DNA from: Celeribacter halophilus
GTDB taxonomy: Bacteria; Pseudomonadota; Alphaproteobacteria; Rhodobacterales; Rhodobacteraceae
Reading direction: 5' to 3'
DNA length: 64,000 nucleotides
NCBI RefSeq assembly: GCF_900114135.1
Contig: NZ_FORY01000010.1
Coordinates: forward strand, 15,203 to 79,202
Shown: piece by piece, positions 1 to 7,541 of the stretch
Position numbering within the stretch: position 1 is the stretch's first letter
Layout of the letters: every line of letters starts with the position of its first letter
Position numbers and translations under genes: made by a program
The notes under the pieces: model-generated
Seen by the model: the letters and a program-made list of their open reading frames with translations, nothing else
The model's database searches: none
What the model was told of the DNA's origin: nothing

Positions 1-304
1 CGAAGCTGGTATTGAACCATCGGTCGGCAGCGTCGGGGATTCATACGACAACGCCCTCGCCGAGACGATTAACGGTCTCTATAAAACCGAACTCGTTCAT
101 CGCCAGGGGCCTTGGCGCAACATGCAAGATCTGGAAATGGCCACCCTCGGATGGGTCGACTGGTTCAATAATCGCCGCCTGCTTGGCCCTATTGGGAATA
201 TCCCACCAGCCGAGGCCGAAGAGAACTTCTATGCACAGCGCGACGTGTTCGATATGGTCGCGTGAAATGAAGCTATAGGTCTCCGGCAAACTCGGGGCAA
301 TTCA
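1..304 (+). mobile_element. Right end of an IS3-family insertion sequence
   Basis: The window opens inside an IS3-type element. The end of its transposase frame is followed at 278-304 by a likely terminal inverted repeat. Read on the minus strand this begins TGAATTGCCCCGAGTTTGCC, the TG start and GC-rich form usual for IS3-family ends. The left end is outside the window, so the partner repeat and target duplication cannot be checked. Boundary inferred from family knowledge. Confidence 0.65.
2..265 (+). CDS. IS3-family transposase (OrfB, DDE integrase core), C-terminal part
   Basis: An open frame runs from the window edge to a TGA at 263-265, 87 residues. It contains the signature GDSYDNALAETINGLYKTEL near its start, which includes the final catalytic Glu region of the rve-type DDE integrase core in IS3-family OrfB. 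The later NRRLLGPIGNIPPAEAEENF segment is the usual C-terminal tail. Only the end of the protein is visible, so whether the element is intact cannot be judged. In the cell it would catalyse IS transposition together with OrfA. The family call is firm; the subgroup is not. Confidence 0.85.
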   Translation, partial: EAGIEPSVGSVGDSYDNALAETINGLYKTELVHRQGPWRNMQDLEMATLGWVDWFNNRRLLGPIGNIPPAEAEENFYAQRDVFDMVA

Positions 305-558
305 GACCTCCCTGCGGCCTACGCCGAATGCTTACAAATCACACATCGCCCATTATGACGGAAACTCAACAGATTTCGGATCGATTGGGCGTTCAGATTC
401 TAATCGGCGCAGCGGTTTGCTCCCAACACGAAATGAATGTTTCGGTCCAATGTGGATGTGTAAATATTTGAACGCATGCTTATGAATGCTGGACAGGTTG
501 AAGGCGTATAAATATCTGATTAAGGTTTGCCCAGCCGCCTGCCAAGAAGTTGATGTAT

Positions 559-1650
559 ATGACACTCCCCCTATCACACCATGACATATACGATGCGGCA
601 CTAGATGACACGCTTTTCGATATTCTTCCCCAACGTTTGGCGCGGGAGATGAATGTACCCTCGGCGATATTCTTCTGGCTTCATCCCGGCAACATGCAGG
701 AAATCTCGGCCGGGACCCAGCCAGAAGCCAATGCCGATTACATCGAGATCCTAGATCAGGATCCTTGGATGGCCGAAGTAAAAGACGAGCGGGCTAACAG
801 CGGTGCATTTCGCCTTACGGATCATGTGAGTGCTGAAGCGTTCGAAAAAAGTGTGATGTATAACGAGATCACACTGAAACACCGGTTGGACCGCTTCTGG
901 TGCCTTGGCATGATTCAGGACACCCGCGACGGGCGCGTTGTCACTGCATTTCACAAAGGCAAACAGGCCGGGGATTTTTCTGATTCAGAGCTGGGTTTTG
1001 TTAATCGACACACGCGTGACTTAGGACGGCTCCACTCTATAAGGCGAGAGTTGATACGCAACAACATACGAGAGATCGCAGCGGCGGATAGAACCTTGCA
1101 GGGCGAGATGCCGATCTTCGATCTTGACCATGAGGGCCGACTTTTGCGGATGAATGGTATGGCCGAGACCTTGCTGTTGCTACACCCATTGCTGATCCTT
1201 CAGCGCAACCGAATTTTGGCAATCGGCGGGCCAAAAAAACAAGCTTTCAATGCGGCTGTAGGCAATGCAACAGTGGCGGCGCACAGTCACGCCAGCTGGT
1301 TGGACCTACCCCCAATGAGGGCACAAGATGGTCGCATCCTGCCAAACCTGCGACTGAACCTCCTACCCCAAACTACCAATGGTCGGCGCGCGCTTGTCAT
1401 CGTAACAACGGAAGATGCTGCGGAGCTAAGATCCGATTTTTACTCGCCGCAGGAAAAAATCTCTCTGACACAAAGGGAACGTGATATCTTGACCGGTCTT
1501 GTCAAGGGGCTCAGGCGCGATCAACTTGCCCATGACCTTGGGATCACGGTCCCGACCGTGGACCTGCACAGCGGTAATCTGCGCCGAAAACTCGGAGCCC
1601 GCACGATGCTGGAGGCCGTCGCCATAGCCTTCAAAGCTGGTTTCCTGTAG
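559..1650 (+). CDS. LuxR-type helix-turn-helix transcriptional regulator
   Basis: A protein of about 363 residues. The last 60 residues carry a LuxR/GerE DNA-binding domain: LTQRERDILTGL, then the recognition helix in VPTVDLHSGNLRRKLGARTM. The middle part (EMPIFDLDHEGRLLRMNGMA) resembles a PAS-like sensory fold; no response-regulator receiver domain is seen, so the signal is unknown. Upstream ATGs lie at 553 and 559, with a TTG at 550. I prefer 559 because AAGAAG (544-549) lies nine bases upstream. No partner gene is adjacent: the IS3 end lies before it and repeats plus an IS110 element after it. It is probably a stand-alone regulator carried in accessory DNA. Confidence 0.8.
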   Translation: MTLPLSHHDIYDAALDDTLFDILPQRLAREMNVPSAIFFWLHPGNMQEISAGTQPEANADYIEILDQDPWMAEVKDERANSGAFRLTDHVSAEAFEKSVMYNEITLKHRLDRFWCLGMIQDTRDGRVVTAFHKGKQAGDFSDSELGFVNRHTRDLGRLHSIRRELIRNNIREIAAADRTLQGEMPIFDLDHEGRLLRMNGMAETLLLLHPLLILQRNRILAIGGPKKQAFNAAVGNATVAAHSHASWLDLPPMRAQDGRILPNLRLNLLPQTTNGRRALVIVTTEDAAELRSDFYSPQEKISLTQRERDILTGLVKGLRRDQLAHDLGITVPTVDLHSGNLRRKLGARTMLEAVAIAFKAGFL

Positions 1651-1910
1651 CGTCCTCATACTTAGTGAGCGCTGCGCTTTTGGATGATAATGCGCTTTTG
1701 ATTAATTATTACTGGTCGTCAAACGTTTGGAAAACAACTTCTCTAAAATTGCCGTTCGACACATCCCGCAGCATTTTCGAAGGATGGACTACATAGTCTA
1801 GGTGCCTTCATCTCAATCCTTCGGTTGATCGACTAAATTGTCAGAACTCAACCGTTTGTGCCACCGGCAACATTGCCCGTTTTTGACAGCTTTCGATTTC
1901 CGATAGCGAC

Positions 1911-1950
1911 CATTGGCGCAAACGCAGCGAATTCACACTTTGTCCTGCAC
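1911..1950 (+). repeat. Dispersed intergenic repeat, copy A
   Basis: A 40-bp core starting CATTGGCGCAAACGCAGCGA matches the reverse complement of 20430-20469 at 35 of 40 positions (counted by eye). It lies outside genes. Similar fragments (GGCTGCTTC motifs) occur at 1995 and 14803 and directly beside copy B at 20468. Confidence 0.6.
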
Positions 1951-1996
1951 TGCCGCCCTCTGACCAACCAAAATGTTGCATGATGTGTCCAACGGC

Positions 1997-2021
1997 TGCT
2001 TCAGGAAAGATGCAATGCAGC
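1997..2021 (+). repeat. 25-bp direct repeat, left of IS110 element
   Basis: It begins TGCTTCAGGAAAG and ends TGCAATGCAGC. It matches 3415-3439 on the far side of the IS110 element at 22 of 25 positions in the same orientation. It ends about 30 bp outside the inferred IS boundary, so it is not a simple target duplication. Confidence 0.6.
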
Positions 2022-2052
2022 ATCTGAATTATTGGTCAACGGCAGCTTCTCT

Positions 2053-2300
2053 AATTGGGCGTTTGGGTCAAGCTCATTTTCCTTTGTTCTTGTGGATCAT
2101 TGTCACTCATCCGGGTCACGCTACTCTTCGCAGTCTGGTTGATGCCGTGATGGCACCGCTGCACGCATGTGTCGGATTGGTAGTGGAGAGCCTTGTTTTG
2201 GGACGCGCTTCTCGTTGCGCAGCAGCCATTTTCGGCTTCTTCCACAGACCTCGTCCGGTGAGGGACGACCCCGTTCGGCTTTGGAGGGTGGCGGATCAGG
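2053..2300 (-). ncRNA. Candidate IS110 bridge RNA region (3' non-coding end)
   Basis: This is the long non-coding segment downstream of the transposase stop, inside the inferred element. IS110-family recombinases use a structured bridge RNA encoded in a non-coding end, reported at the 3' side for IS1111-type elements. I see no coding frame with domain content here. I infer the RNA from position and length only; its loops were not folded. Confidence 0.3.
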
Positions 2301-3338
2301 TCATGCTGTGCCCTCCACCTCTGCCAGACGGAACTCGGTGCCATCTACCCACATTCTATGCAGCAGGACGGCCAACTTTCTCGCTACCGCGACAACGGCA
2401 CGGCGGCGTCCTTTGGTGCGCACCAGTCGCATGCCCCAAGACTTGATCTGAGAACCTGCCATCGTGCGCATCAGCAGTGCATTCGCGGCCGCATAAAGCG
2501 TCGATCGGACATCCCGGTCTCCAGCTTTGGAAATCCTGCCAAGATTGTCATGCTCACCAGATTGATAGCGCCTTGGTGTCAGTCCAAAATGGGCGGCAAC
2601 CGTGCGAGACCGTTTGAAGCGCGCAGGATCGTCAACGGCGGCCTTGAAGGTCAGCGCCGCAATCGGCCCGACACCCGGGACGGTCATCATACGGAGACAG
2701 ACCTCATCCTGGGCGGCCGCGCGTTTGACCCGCCGGTCCAGCTCCAGAAAGTGCTGATACAAGACCCGACGTGCATCGAGCAGCGGAATAATCGCATGTG
2801 CCAGGATCTCATCCATTTCAATCATCGGGCGGACGAGACCGTCAAAGCTGCCATGCTGCACTGTCTTGGGAAGTCGGAGGCCAAAGATCTTCAGCAGCCC
2901 CCGCACTTCATTGGCGAGATCAATTGTCTTGTTGAGCAACGCTTTGCGGGTGCTGAGCAAGGCTCGCACACCATGCGCTTCCCGGCTCTTCATGTGGACC
3001 GGGCTGAACCAGCCGGTGCGCAGGACATGGGCAATCCCACGCGCATCGTTCTTGTCGGTCTTGTTGCGCATCGCCGAAAGGGCAGCGTTCACCTGGCGGG
3101 CTTCCATGCAGACGACATCAAAGCCTTCGCCGGACAGGCCATAAAAGAGATGCTGACTAAGCGTGCCAGCCTCAAATCCAACACGCTCGATCGGACAGCC
3201 GAAGCTGTTCAGACAATCGGCGATATCCTCGATTTCACAGGTTAGCTCCCTTTCGAACATCACCGTGCCTTTGGTATCGACGATACAGATGGCACATGAG
3301 CGGAGCGACACATCCAAACCAGCAAAATATTCCATCAT
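2301..3338 (-). CDS. IS110-family transposase (DEDD recombinase)
   Basis: A full-length protein of 345 residues. The N-terminal RuvC-like DEDD domain has its acidic residues in place: D9 (FAGLDV), E56 (GFEAG), D95 and D98 (NKTDKNDA). The C-terminal transposase_20 domain is recognisable by MTVPGVGPIAALTF and the following HFGLTPRRYQSGE, with a conserved Ser and helix-hairpin-helix. It catalyses site-specific insertion of the IS, probably guided by RNA. The sequence GGGAG lies just before two successive ATGs (3338 and 3335); the second has the better spacing. No frameshift or missing motif is seen, so it is likely functional. Confidence 0.93.
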   Translation of the reverse strand: MMEYFAGLDVSLRSCAICIVDTKGTVMFERELTCEIEDIADCLNSFGCPIERVGFEAGTLSQHLFYGLSGEGFDVVCMEARQVNAALSAMRNKTDKNDARGIAHVLRTGWFSPVHMKSREAHGVRALLSTRKALLNKTIDLANEVRGLLKIFGLRLPKTVQHGSFDGLVRPMIEMDEILAHAIIPLLDARRVLYQHFLELDRRVKRAAAQDEVCLRMMTVPGVGPIAALTFKAAVDDPARFKRSRTVAAHFGLTPRRYQSGEHDNLGRISKAGDRDVRSTLYAAANALLMRTMAGSQIKSWGMRLVRTKGRRRAVVAVARKLAVLLHRMWVDGTEFRLAEVEGTA

Positions 3339-3414
3339 TCATCTCCCTTGTTCACAATCTGACTGTGATTTTAACGGGAACTCGACCTCTGAATAGGGGC
3401 AGCCCAATTACGCA

Positions 3415-3439
3415 TGCTTCGGGGAAGCTGCAATGCAGC
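3415..3439 (+). repeat. 25-bp direct repeat, right of IS110 element
   Basis: It begins TGCTTCGGGGAAG and ends TGCAATGCAGC, with 22 of 25 identities to 1997-2021 in the same orientation. It starts six bases outside the inferred IS end. Confidence 0.6.
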
Positions 3440-3526
3440 GACGATAGGAACGACCAAAGGCCGGTCTGGGCCGTGAGCGTCGATTGACACTGGGGGCGGG
3501 AAACAGTCATTCGCGGCAGGTAAAAA

Positions 3527-4750
3527 TTAGGCACCTTTAAGATCGGTTACGATTTGCGCCTGACTGTGCAGTGTTCGGTGAACTGGGCATTTGTCAGCGA
3601 TAGCCAGAAGGCTGGCACGCTCCTCTGCTGTTAGGTCACCCTCAAGTCTAATATGCCGATGAAACACATCCACCTTTGTCGCGGGTTTGTCGCAACCCCC
3701 GCAATCCTCTGAGTGGGACTTATTGTGTGTCACATCACAAACGACATTGGACAGGTTGATCCCTTTGCGCCGCGCATACATCCTGATTGTCATCGTGGTA
3801 CATGCCCCGAGTGCTGCCGACAAAAGTTGGTAAGGGCTGGGGCCTTGATCGGTGCCGCCAATTGAAACCGGCTCATCAGCGACCAATTGATGCTTGCCAC
3901 CAATTGTGACGTCCTGACGAAAGCCTCCGGCCTCGGCTTCAGCGACCCGCACTACGCCTTCGGGCGCATAGGAGGTCACTGGCTCGGGCGCGAGATCAAG
4001 ATAGCGCGACGACCAAGCAGAAATCAGATCGGCGGCGTATTCAGCGTCGGTATCGCTGCTCAAAAGGTGATCTGCGTTATCAAGAGATACGAAACTTTTT
4101 GGATGTTTGGCAGCCATGAAGATTGTGCTGGCATTGTCGATGCTGACGATAGCGTCACGCGGGGCATGTAGAACCAACAACGCAGCTCCCAGCCGAGGCA
4201 AAGCATCGACCAGAGAAGCCTTTGAGATATCGTCAAGAAACTGTTTTCGAATTTCGATTTCGCGGCCCGCAAGATTGACCATTGCATGACCTTTTTCATG
4301 GATTTCATCCAGCTTGCCGTCAAAGTTGTGGGCAACATGTCCCGGCTCAGCCGGAGCCCCGATGGTGATCACCGACCGCAAGGATTCAATTTGAGGCGCG
4401 GCCTTGAGTGCCGCGGCTCCGCCCAGAGAATGACCAATCAACAATTGTACAGACATGTTTTGCCCCGCCATCCAATCTGCTGCCGCCAAAAGGTCGGCCA
4501 CGTTTGACGAAAAGTTGGTATTGGCGAACTCGCCTCCAGAATGGCCAAGTCCTGTGAAATCAAATCGTAAAACGGCGATGCCAAAACCCGCAAGCCGGCC
4601 CGCAATTCGGCGGGCTGCAGCGATGTCTTTGGAGCAGGTAAAGCAATGTGCAAGAATCGCCGCGGCGCGTACCGGCCCTTCAGGCCTGTCCAATCGTGCA
4701 GCAAGCTCTACGTCTGCAGCGCCGGGAAAGGTGATTTTTTCACTATGCAT
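3527..4750 (-). CDS. Bifunctional alpha/beta hydrolase and OsmC-family protein
   Basis: A fusion of about 407 residues. The N-terminal 245 or so form an alpha/beta hydrolase with the nucleophile elbow GHSLGG (Ser about residue 108), a later Asp in HAPRDAIVS and a His in DNADHLLS. The remaining 140 residues are an OsmC/Ohr-type domain with its two redox cysteines in GACTTMT and KCPVHRTL. OsmC proteins reduce organic hydroperoxides with a Cys pair; the hydrolase substrate is unknown. The start at 4750 is chosen over 4777 because AAAAGGA precedes it at proper spacing. It is probably cytosolic (no signal peptide). It stands alone beside an IS110 element, and the acquired context suggests an accessory oxidative-stress function. 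The domain call is firm, the physiology inferred. Confidence 0.88.
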   Translation of the reverse strand: MHSEKITFPGAADVELAARLDRPEGPVRAAAILAHCFTCSKDIAAARRIAGRLAGFGIAVLRFDFTGLGHSGGEFANTNFSSNVADLLAAADWMAGQNMSVQLLIGHSLGGAAALKAAPQIESLRSVITIGAPAEPGHVAHNFDGKLDEIHEKGHAMVNLAGREIEIRKQFLDDISKASLVDALPRLGAALLVLHAPRDAIVSIDNASTIFMAAKHPKSFVSLDNADHLLSSDTDAEYAADLISAWSSRYLDLAPEPVTSYAPEGVVRVAEAEAGGFRQDVTIGGKHQLVADEPVSIGGTDQGPSPYQLLSAALGACTTMTIRMYARRKGINLSNVVCDVTHNKSHSEDCGGCDKPATKVDVFHRHIRLEGDLTAEERASLLAIADKCPVHRTLHSQAQIVTDLKGA

Positions 4751-4881
4751 GTCTCTGTCCTTTTTAAGGGGGCGCAATACTATCCAATCAACCCGAACAC
4801 ATTTTTACTTTGTACGCGATAAATAACTCACCCCACAGGCTTTCAGTTCTGTAAAATATTGCACGTGTCTGACGTCAGCGT

Positions 4882-5319
4882 TTATGGGACCAAATAGCGG
4901 TATTTGCTAAGAGAGTGTTCTTGGAGGGGTTCAATGGATTGCCATTCGTTGCGCATGCTATTGCACATCTGCTCAATCTGCGCCTTCAGCATCAGATGCC
5001 GTCGGGGGCCGAACACATAGAGTGGCGGATATTCGCTATTCCTGTCTCGCACCTTTTCGAGCAAAGTTTCGGGGGCCAAGCCGACCATACCGGCAACTTT
5101 TGTGGTTCGAATGAGACCATGCCCAAGCATATTTTCGCAGGCTTCATCGAACGGTGAAAGACCAAGCACACCTTCGTAGATCCGCAGCATCGGGAACTTG
5201 CGACCAAGAGGTTGAATTCCGAACCGTTGGAGAAACGGGCCGATCTCGTTGCGTGACAGTGTCGACCACTCGTGCAAGTCGAGTATGCTGGCTGGGTGAA
5301 ATTTCGAGAAAGGTAACAT
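4882..5319 (-). CDS. Unrecognised 145-residue protein
   Basis: I do not recognise a family. The protein is soluble-looking, rich in Leu, Arg and Glu, with no signal peptide, membrane segment or metal motif. The segments LSRNEIGPFLQRFG and TTKVAGMVGLAPETLLEKV could be short DNA-binding-like helices, but that is a guess. ATGs occur at 5325 and 5319. AGGAG (5330-5326) abuts the first and lies six bases before the second, so 5319 is preferred. The ribosome site sits in a 6-bp hairpin stem. The codon pattern stays open over the whole length, which supports a real gene. Neighbours are the hydrolase-OsmC gene downstream on the same strand and a divergent DeoR-type operon. Confidence 0.55.
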   Translation of the reverse strand: MLPFSKFHPASILDLHEWSTLSRNEIGPFLQRFGIQPLGRKFPMLRIYEGVLGLSPFDEACENMLGHGLIRTTKVAGMVGLAPETLLEKVRDRNSEYPPLYVFGPRRHLMLKAQIEQMCNSMRNEWQSIEPLQEHSLSKYRYLVP

Positions 5320-5325
5320 CGTCAT

Positions 5326-5342
5326 CTCCTGTTTTTCAGGAG
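5326..5342 (-). promoter_or_regulatory. Hairpin sequestering the ribosome site of the 145-aa gene
   Basis: CTCCTG-TTTTT-CAGGAG is a perfect 6-bp stem with a 5-base loop. Read on the minus strand, the 3' arm CAGGAG is the Shine-Dalgarno sequence of the downstream gene, so folding would hide it. Function inferred. Confidence 0.45.
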
Positions 5343-5664
5343 ATGGTTCCGGTTTCAGCTGGGCGGAAATATTTCATGTCGTTGTCTGGAGACTGTCAGA
5401 TATTTTGTGACCTGACTACCAATCGGTGGTCATCGGCGGAGTTGAAATGGCCATTTCGCAACCAAATAAAGACCATTAAGCGAATTAGCCCGGATTTCGG
5501 CGGTTTTGTCCGATCTGATGTCCAGGCGGTTTGAAACCCTGCCAGAGAAGTGGGGCTGTTGGCGTTGCGCGCTTGAGCAGCGTTGTTATCTCAATGTCAT
5601 CCAGGCGTCACCTCGCCGTTACCGAACTTGCTCATATGAGCAATCAAGGTGGCAAGGTCAGAGC
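5343..5664. other. Divergent intergenic region with a perfect palindrome
   Basis: About 320 bp between the minus-strand orphan and the DeoR-type gene. No gene is seen; the upstream in-frame extension of the DeoR frame (from 5506) lacks domain similarity. Its one notable feature is the palindrome at 5628-5643. Confidence 0.55.
5628..5643. promoter_or_regulatory. Candidate DeoR-type operator
   Basis: TTGCTCATATGAGCAA is a perfect 16-bp palindrome ending 21 bases before the start codon of the DeoR-type regulator. Its position suits autoregulation and control of the ABC operon behind it. Inferred; no binding data. Confidence 0.5.
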
Positions 5665-6426
5665 ATGAACAGACAACTTCTCATTCTTGAAAATGCGCAA
5701 CGCTGCGGGCGGGTCGAGGTCGACAACCTTGCCCGGGTTCTGGGGGTCTCGCACCATACCATACGGCGCGACATCAATGCTCTGTGTGAAAAGGGGAAGC
5801 TGCGCCGGCTACACGGGGGAGCCGAGTTTATCGAGCAAAGCGCGAACCTGCCTTATTCCGCGCGCAGTTCCCTGAACGTCCCGGCCAAGAAAAAGATCGC
5901 GGCGCAGGTGGTCCGGCTGATCCCGGATGGCGCTACCCTGTTCTTTTCGATCGGCACGACCCCGGCAATCGCCGCGGCTGCATTGGCCGAACGACAGGGA
6001 CTGACTGTCATCACCAGTAACCTGAGCGCGGCTATGGCGTTGTCGGATGCGCCTGAGGCGCGGATATTTCTGCCGGGGGGCGAGCTGCGGTTGCCTGACC
6101 GGGATATCCTCGGTCCGCATGCTCTTGAATTGTTCCAGAAGTATCGGGCTGATTTCGCGATCTACGGCGTCGGCGGAATTGATGCCGATGGCAGCTTGCT
6201 GGATTTCAACGAAACCGAGGTGCGCATGCGTGAAACCATGCGGTCCAATGCGCGCAAATCGATCCTGGTGGCGGATGCGTCGAAATTCGGCCGCCACGCC
6301 GCAGCGGTGGGTGGCCATCTTCGGGACGCCGATCATGTGATTATTGATGCACGCCCCGAGCCGCGTTTCCATCCGCTGCTGGATGGCTTGGAAAATACGC
6401 CGACAATTGCAGGGGATTTAACATGA
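5665..6426 (+). CDS. DeoR/GlpR-family transcriptional regulator
   Basis: A protein of 253 residues. The N-terminal winged helix-turn-helix carries the family signature VSHHTIRRDINALCEKGKLR followed by LHGGA. The rest is the DeoR C-terminal sensor domain (phospho-sugar-binding, isomerase-like fold) with FFSIGTTPAIAA and FAIYGVGGIDADGSLLDF. The ATG at 5665 is chosen because AAGG precedes it by seven bases and family similarity starts here. Its stop overlaps the next gene's start (ATGA), so it is translationally coupled to the transporter operon and most likely represses it until a sugar phosphate or glycerol phosphate binds. A perfect palindrome just upstream is a likely operator. Ligand identity is not shown by sequence. 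Confidence 0.9.
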   Translation: MNRQLLILENAQRCGRVEVDNLARVLGVSHHTIRRDINALCEKGKLRRLHGGAEFIEQSANLPYSARSSLNVPAKKKIAAQVVRLIPDGATLFFSIGTTPAIAAAALAERQGLTVITSNLSAAMALSDAPEARIFLPGGELRLPDRDILGPHALELFQKYRADFAIYGVGGIDADGSLLDFNETEVRMRETMRSNARKSILVADASKFGRHAAAVGGHLRDADHVIIDARPEPRFHPLLDGLENTPTIAGDLT

Positions 6427-7541
6427 GCTTTCTCGAATTGCGCGGGATCACCCGGGATTGGGACGGCCAAGGCGGCGTACGTGACATCAGCCTGTCGCTG
6501 CAGCGGGGGGATTTTCTGTCGATCCTCGGTCCCTCCGGCTGCGGGAAATCCACATTGCTGCGCCTGATTGCAGGGCTGGAACAGCCCCAACACGGCACCG
6601 TGGTGATCGACGGACGCGATGTCACCGCCTTGCCCCCCGCGCAACGCAACCTGTCCATGGTTTTTCAATCCTATGCGCTGTTCCCGCATCTGAACGTGGC
6701 TGAAAACGTGATGTTCGGTCTCAAGGTTCGGCGCGTCGCGGCGCGTGAGCGGGACCGGCGCCTGTCCGACGCCCTTAAGATGACCGGCCTTGACGGGTTG
6801 GAACGCAGAAAGCCTGCGGAGCTGTCGGGTGGCCAGCGCCAGCGCGTGGCCCTTGCCCGTGCGGCGGTGGCGGAAAAGCCCCTCTGCCTGATGGACGAGC
6901 CGCTGTCGAACCTTGATGCCAAGCTGCGCCATTCGGTGCGGCGCGACATCCGCGCTCTGGCCCGTAATCTTGGCCTGACCGTTGTGTATGTCACCCACGA
7001 TCAGGGCGAAGCGATGAGCCTGTCGGACACGGTTGCCCTGATGAACAAGGGGCAGGTGGAACAGGTTGGGCCGCCATCGACGCTCTACAACCAGCCCGCC
7101 ACGATCTTTGCCGCGCAATTCATTGGCGAGCCGCCCATGGCCTTGGTCGAAGGGCCGTTGCTGGGCCTGCGCGAAGGGCTGACCGTTGGCCTGCGGCCTG
7201 AACTTATCCAACTGTCCCCGCCGGAACAGGCGCATCTGACAGCCCGTGTGCTGGATTGTGAATTCCTCGGCTCCGAGACGCTGGTGTCACTGGATCATCC
7301 CGCAGGGCAGGGGCTGGCCGTAGTCCTGCCGGGCCATGCGTCCCAGGTTCCCGGCGATTCTGTCGGCGTGATCCTTCCCGAACAAGATCGGCGCATTTTC
7401 GACACCCATAGTGGGCGGATCGAAAAGGCGTCGCAGCAGAATCCCGCGGCGCTCAATCGCCAAAACACCGCACCGCGTGATGGCCAGACGGCCCCCGAAG
7501 CAACCGAACCTTCATTCGATCTGAATAGGACGACATCATGA
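6423..7541 (+). CDS. ABC transporter ATP-binding protein, UgpC/MalK type
   Basis: A protein of 372 residues. Walker A GPSGCGKST lies at residues 36-44, the signature LSGGQRQRVALARA is in the middle, and Walker B CLMDEPLSNLD and the H-loop VTHDQGEAM follow. A C-terminal TOBE-like extension of about 130 residues is typical of carbohydrate-importing ATPases (CUT1). It would hydrolyse ATP on the cytoplasmic side of the importer formed with the two permeases downstream. It overlaps the regulator before it and the binding protein after it by four bases each (ATGA), so the operon is tightly coupled. The last 40 residues are polar and poorly conserved-looking. Substrate class sugar or glycerol phosphate is inferred from family and regulator. 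Confidence 0.92.
   Translation: MSFLELRGITRDWDGQGGVRDISLSLQRGDFLSILGPSGCGKSTLLRLIAGLEQPQHGTVVIDGRDVTALPPAQRNLSMVFQSYALFPHLNVAENVMFGLKVRRVAARERDRRLSDALKMTGLDGLERRKPAELSGGQRQRVALARAAVAEKPLCLMDEPLSNLDAKLRHSVRRDIRALARNLGLTVVYVTHDQGEAMSLSDTVALMNKGQVEQVGPPSTLYNQPATIFAAQFIGEPPMALVEGPLLGLREGLTVGLRPELIQLSPPEQAHLTARVLDCEFLGSETLVSLDHPAGQGLAVVLPGHASQVPGDSVGVILPEQDRRIFDTHSGRIEKASQQNPAALNRQNTAPRDGQTAPEATEPSFDLNRTTS

Larger units (their letters stand above)
1651..2052. other. Gene-free stretch with degenerate dispersed repeats
   Basis: No convincing gene. The short frames here have no recognisable domain. The stretch holds repeat copy A (1911-1950) and a 25-bp repeat (1997-2021) that recurs beyond the IS110 element, so it looks like decayed repetitive intergenic DNA next to an insertion site. 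Confidence 0.6.
2053..3409 (-). mobile_element. IS110-family (IS1111-like) insertion sequence
   Basis: About 1.36 kb containing one DEDD transposase. The ends are inferred from an 8-bp subterminal inverted repeat: AATTGGGC at 2053-2060 and GCCCAATT at 3402-3409. Subterminal inverted repeats and a long non-coding stretch after the transposase (about 250 bp here) fit the IS1111 subgroup. Family members generally make no target duplication. Exact ends may lie a few bases further out. Confidence 0.65.

Noticed and set aside
1973-2451. Plus-strand frames antisense to the IS110 3' end
   Set aside because: Lie in the inferred non-coding end and overlap the transposase; no domains.
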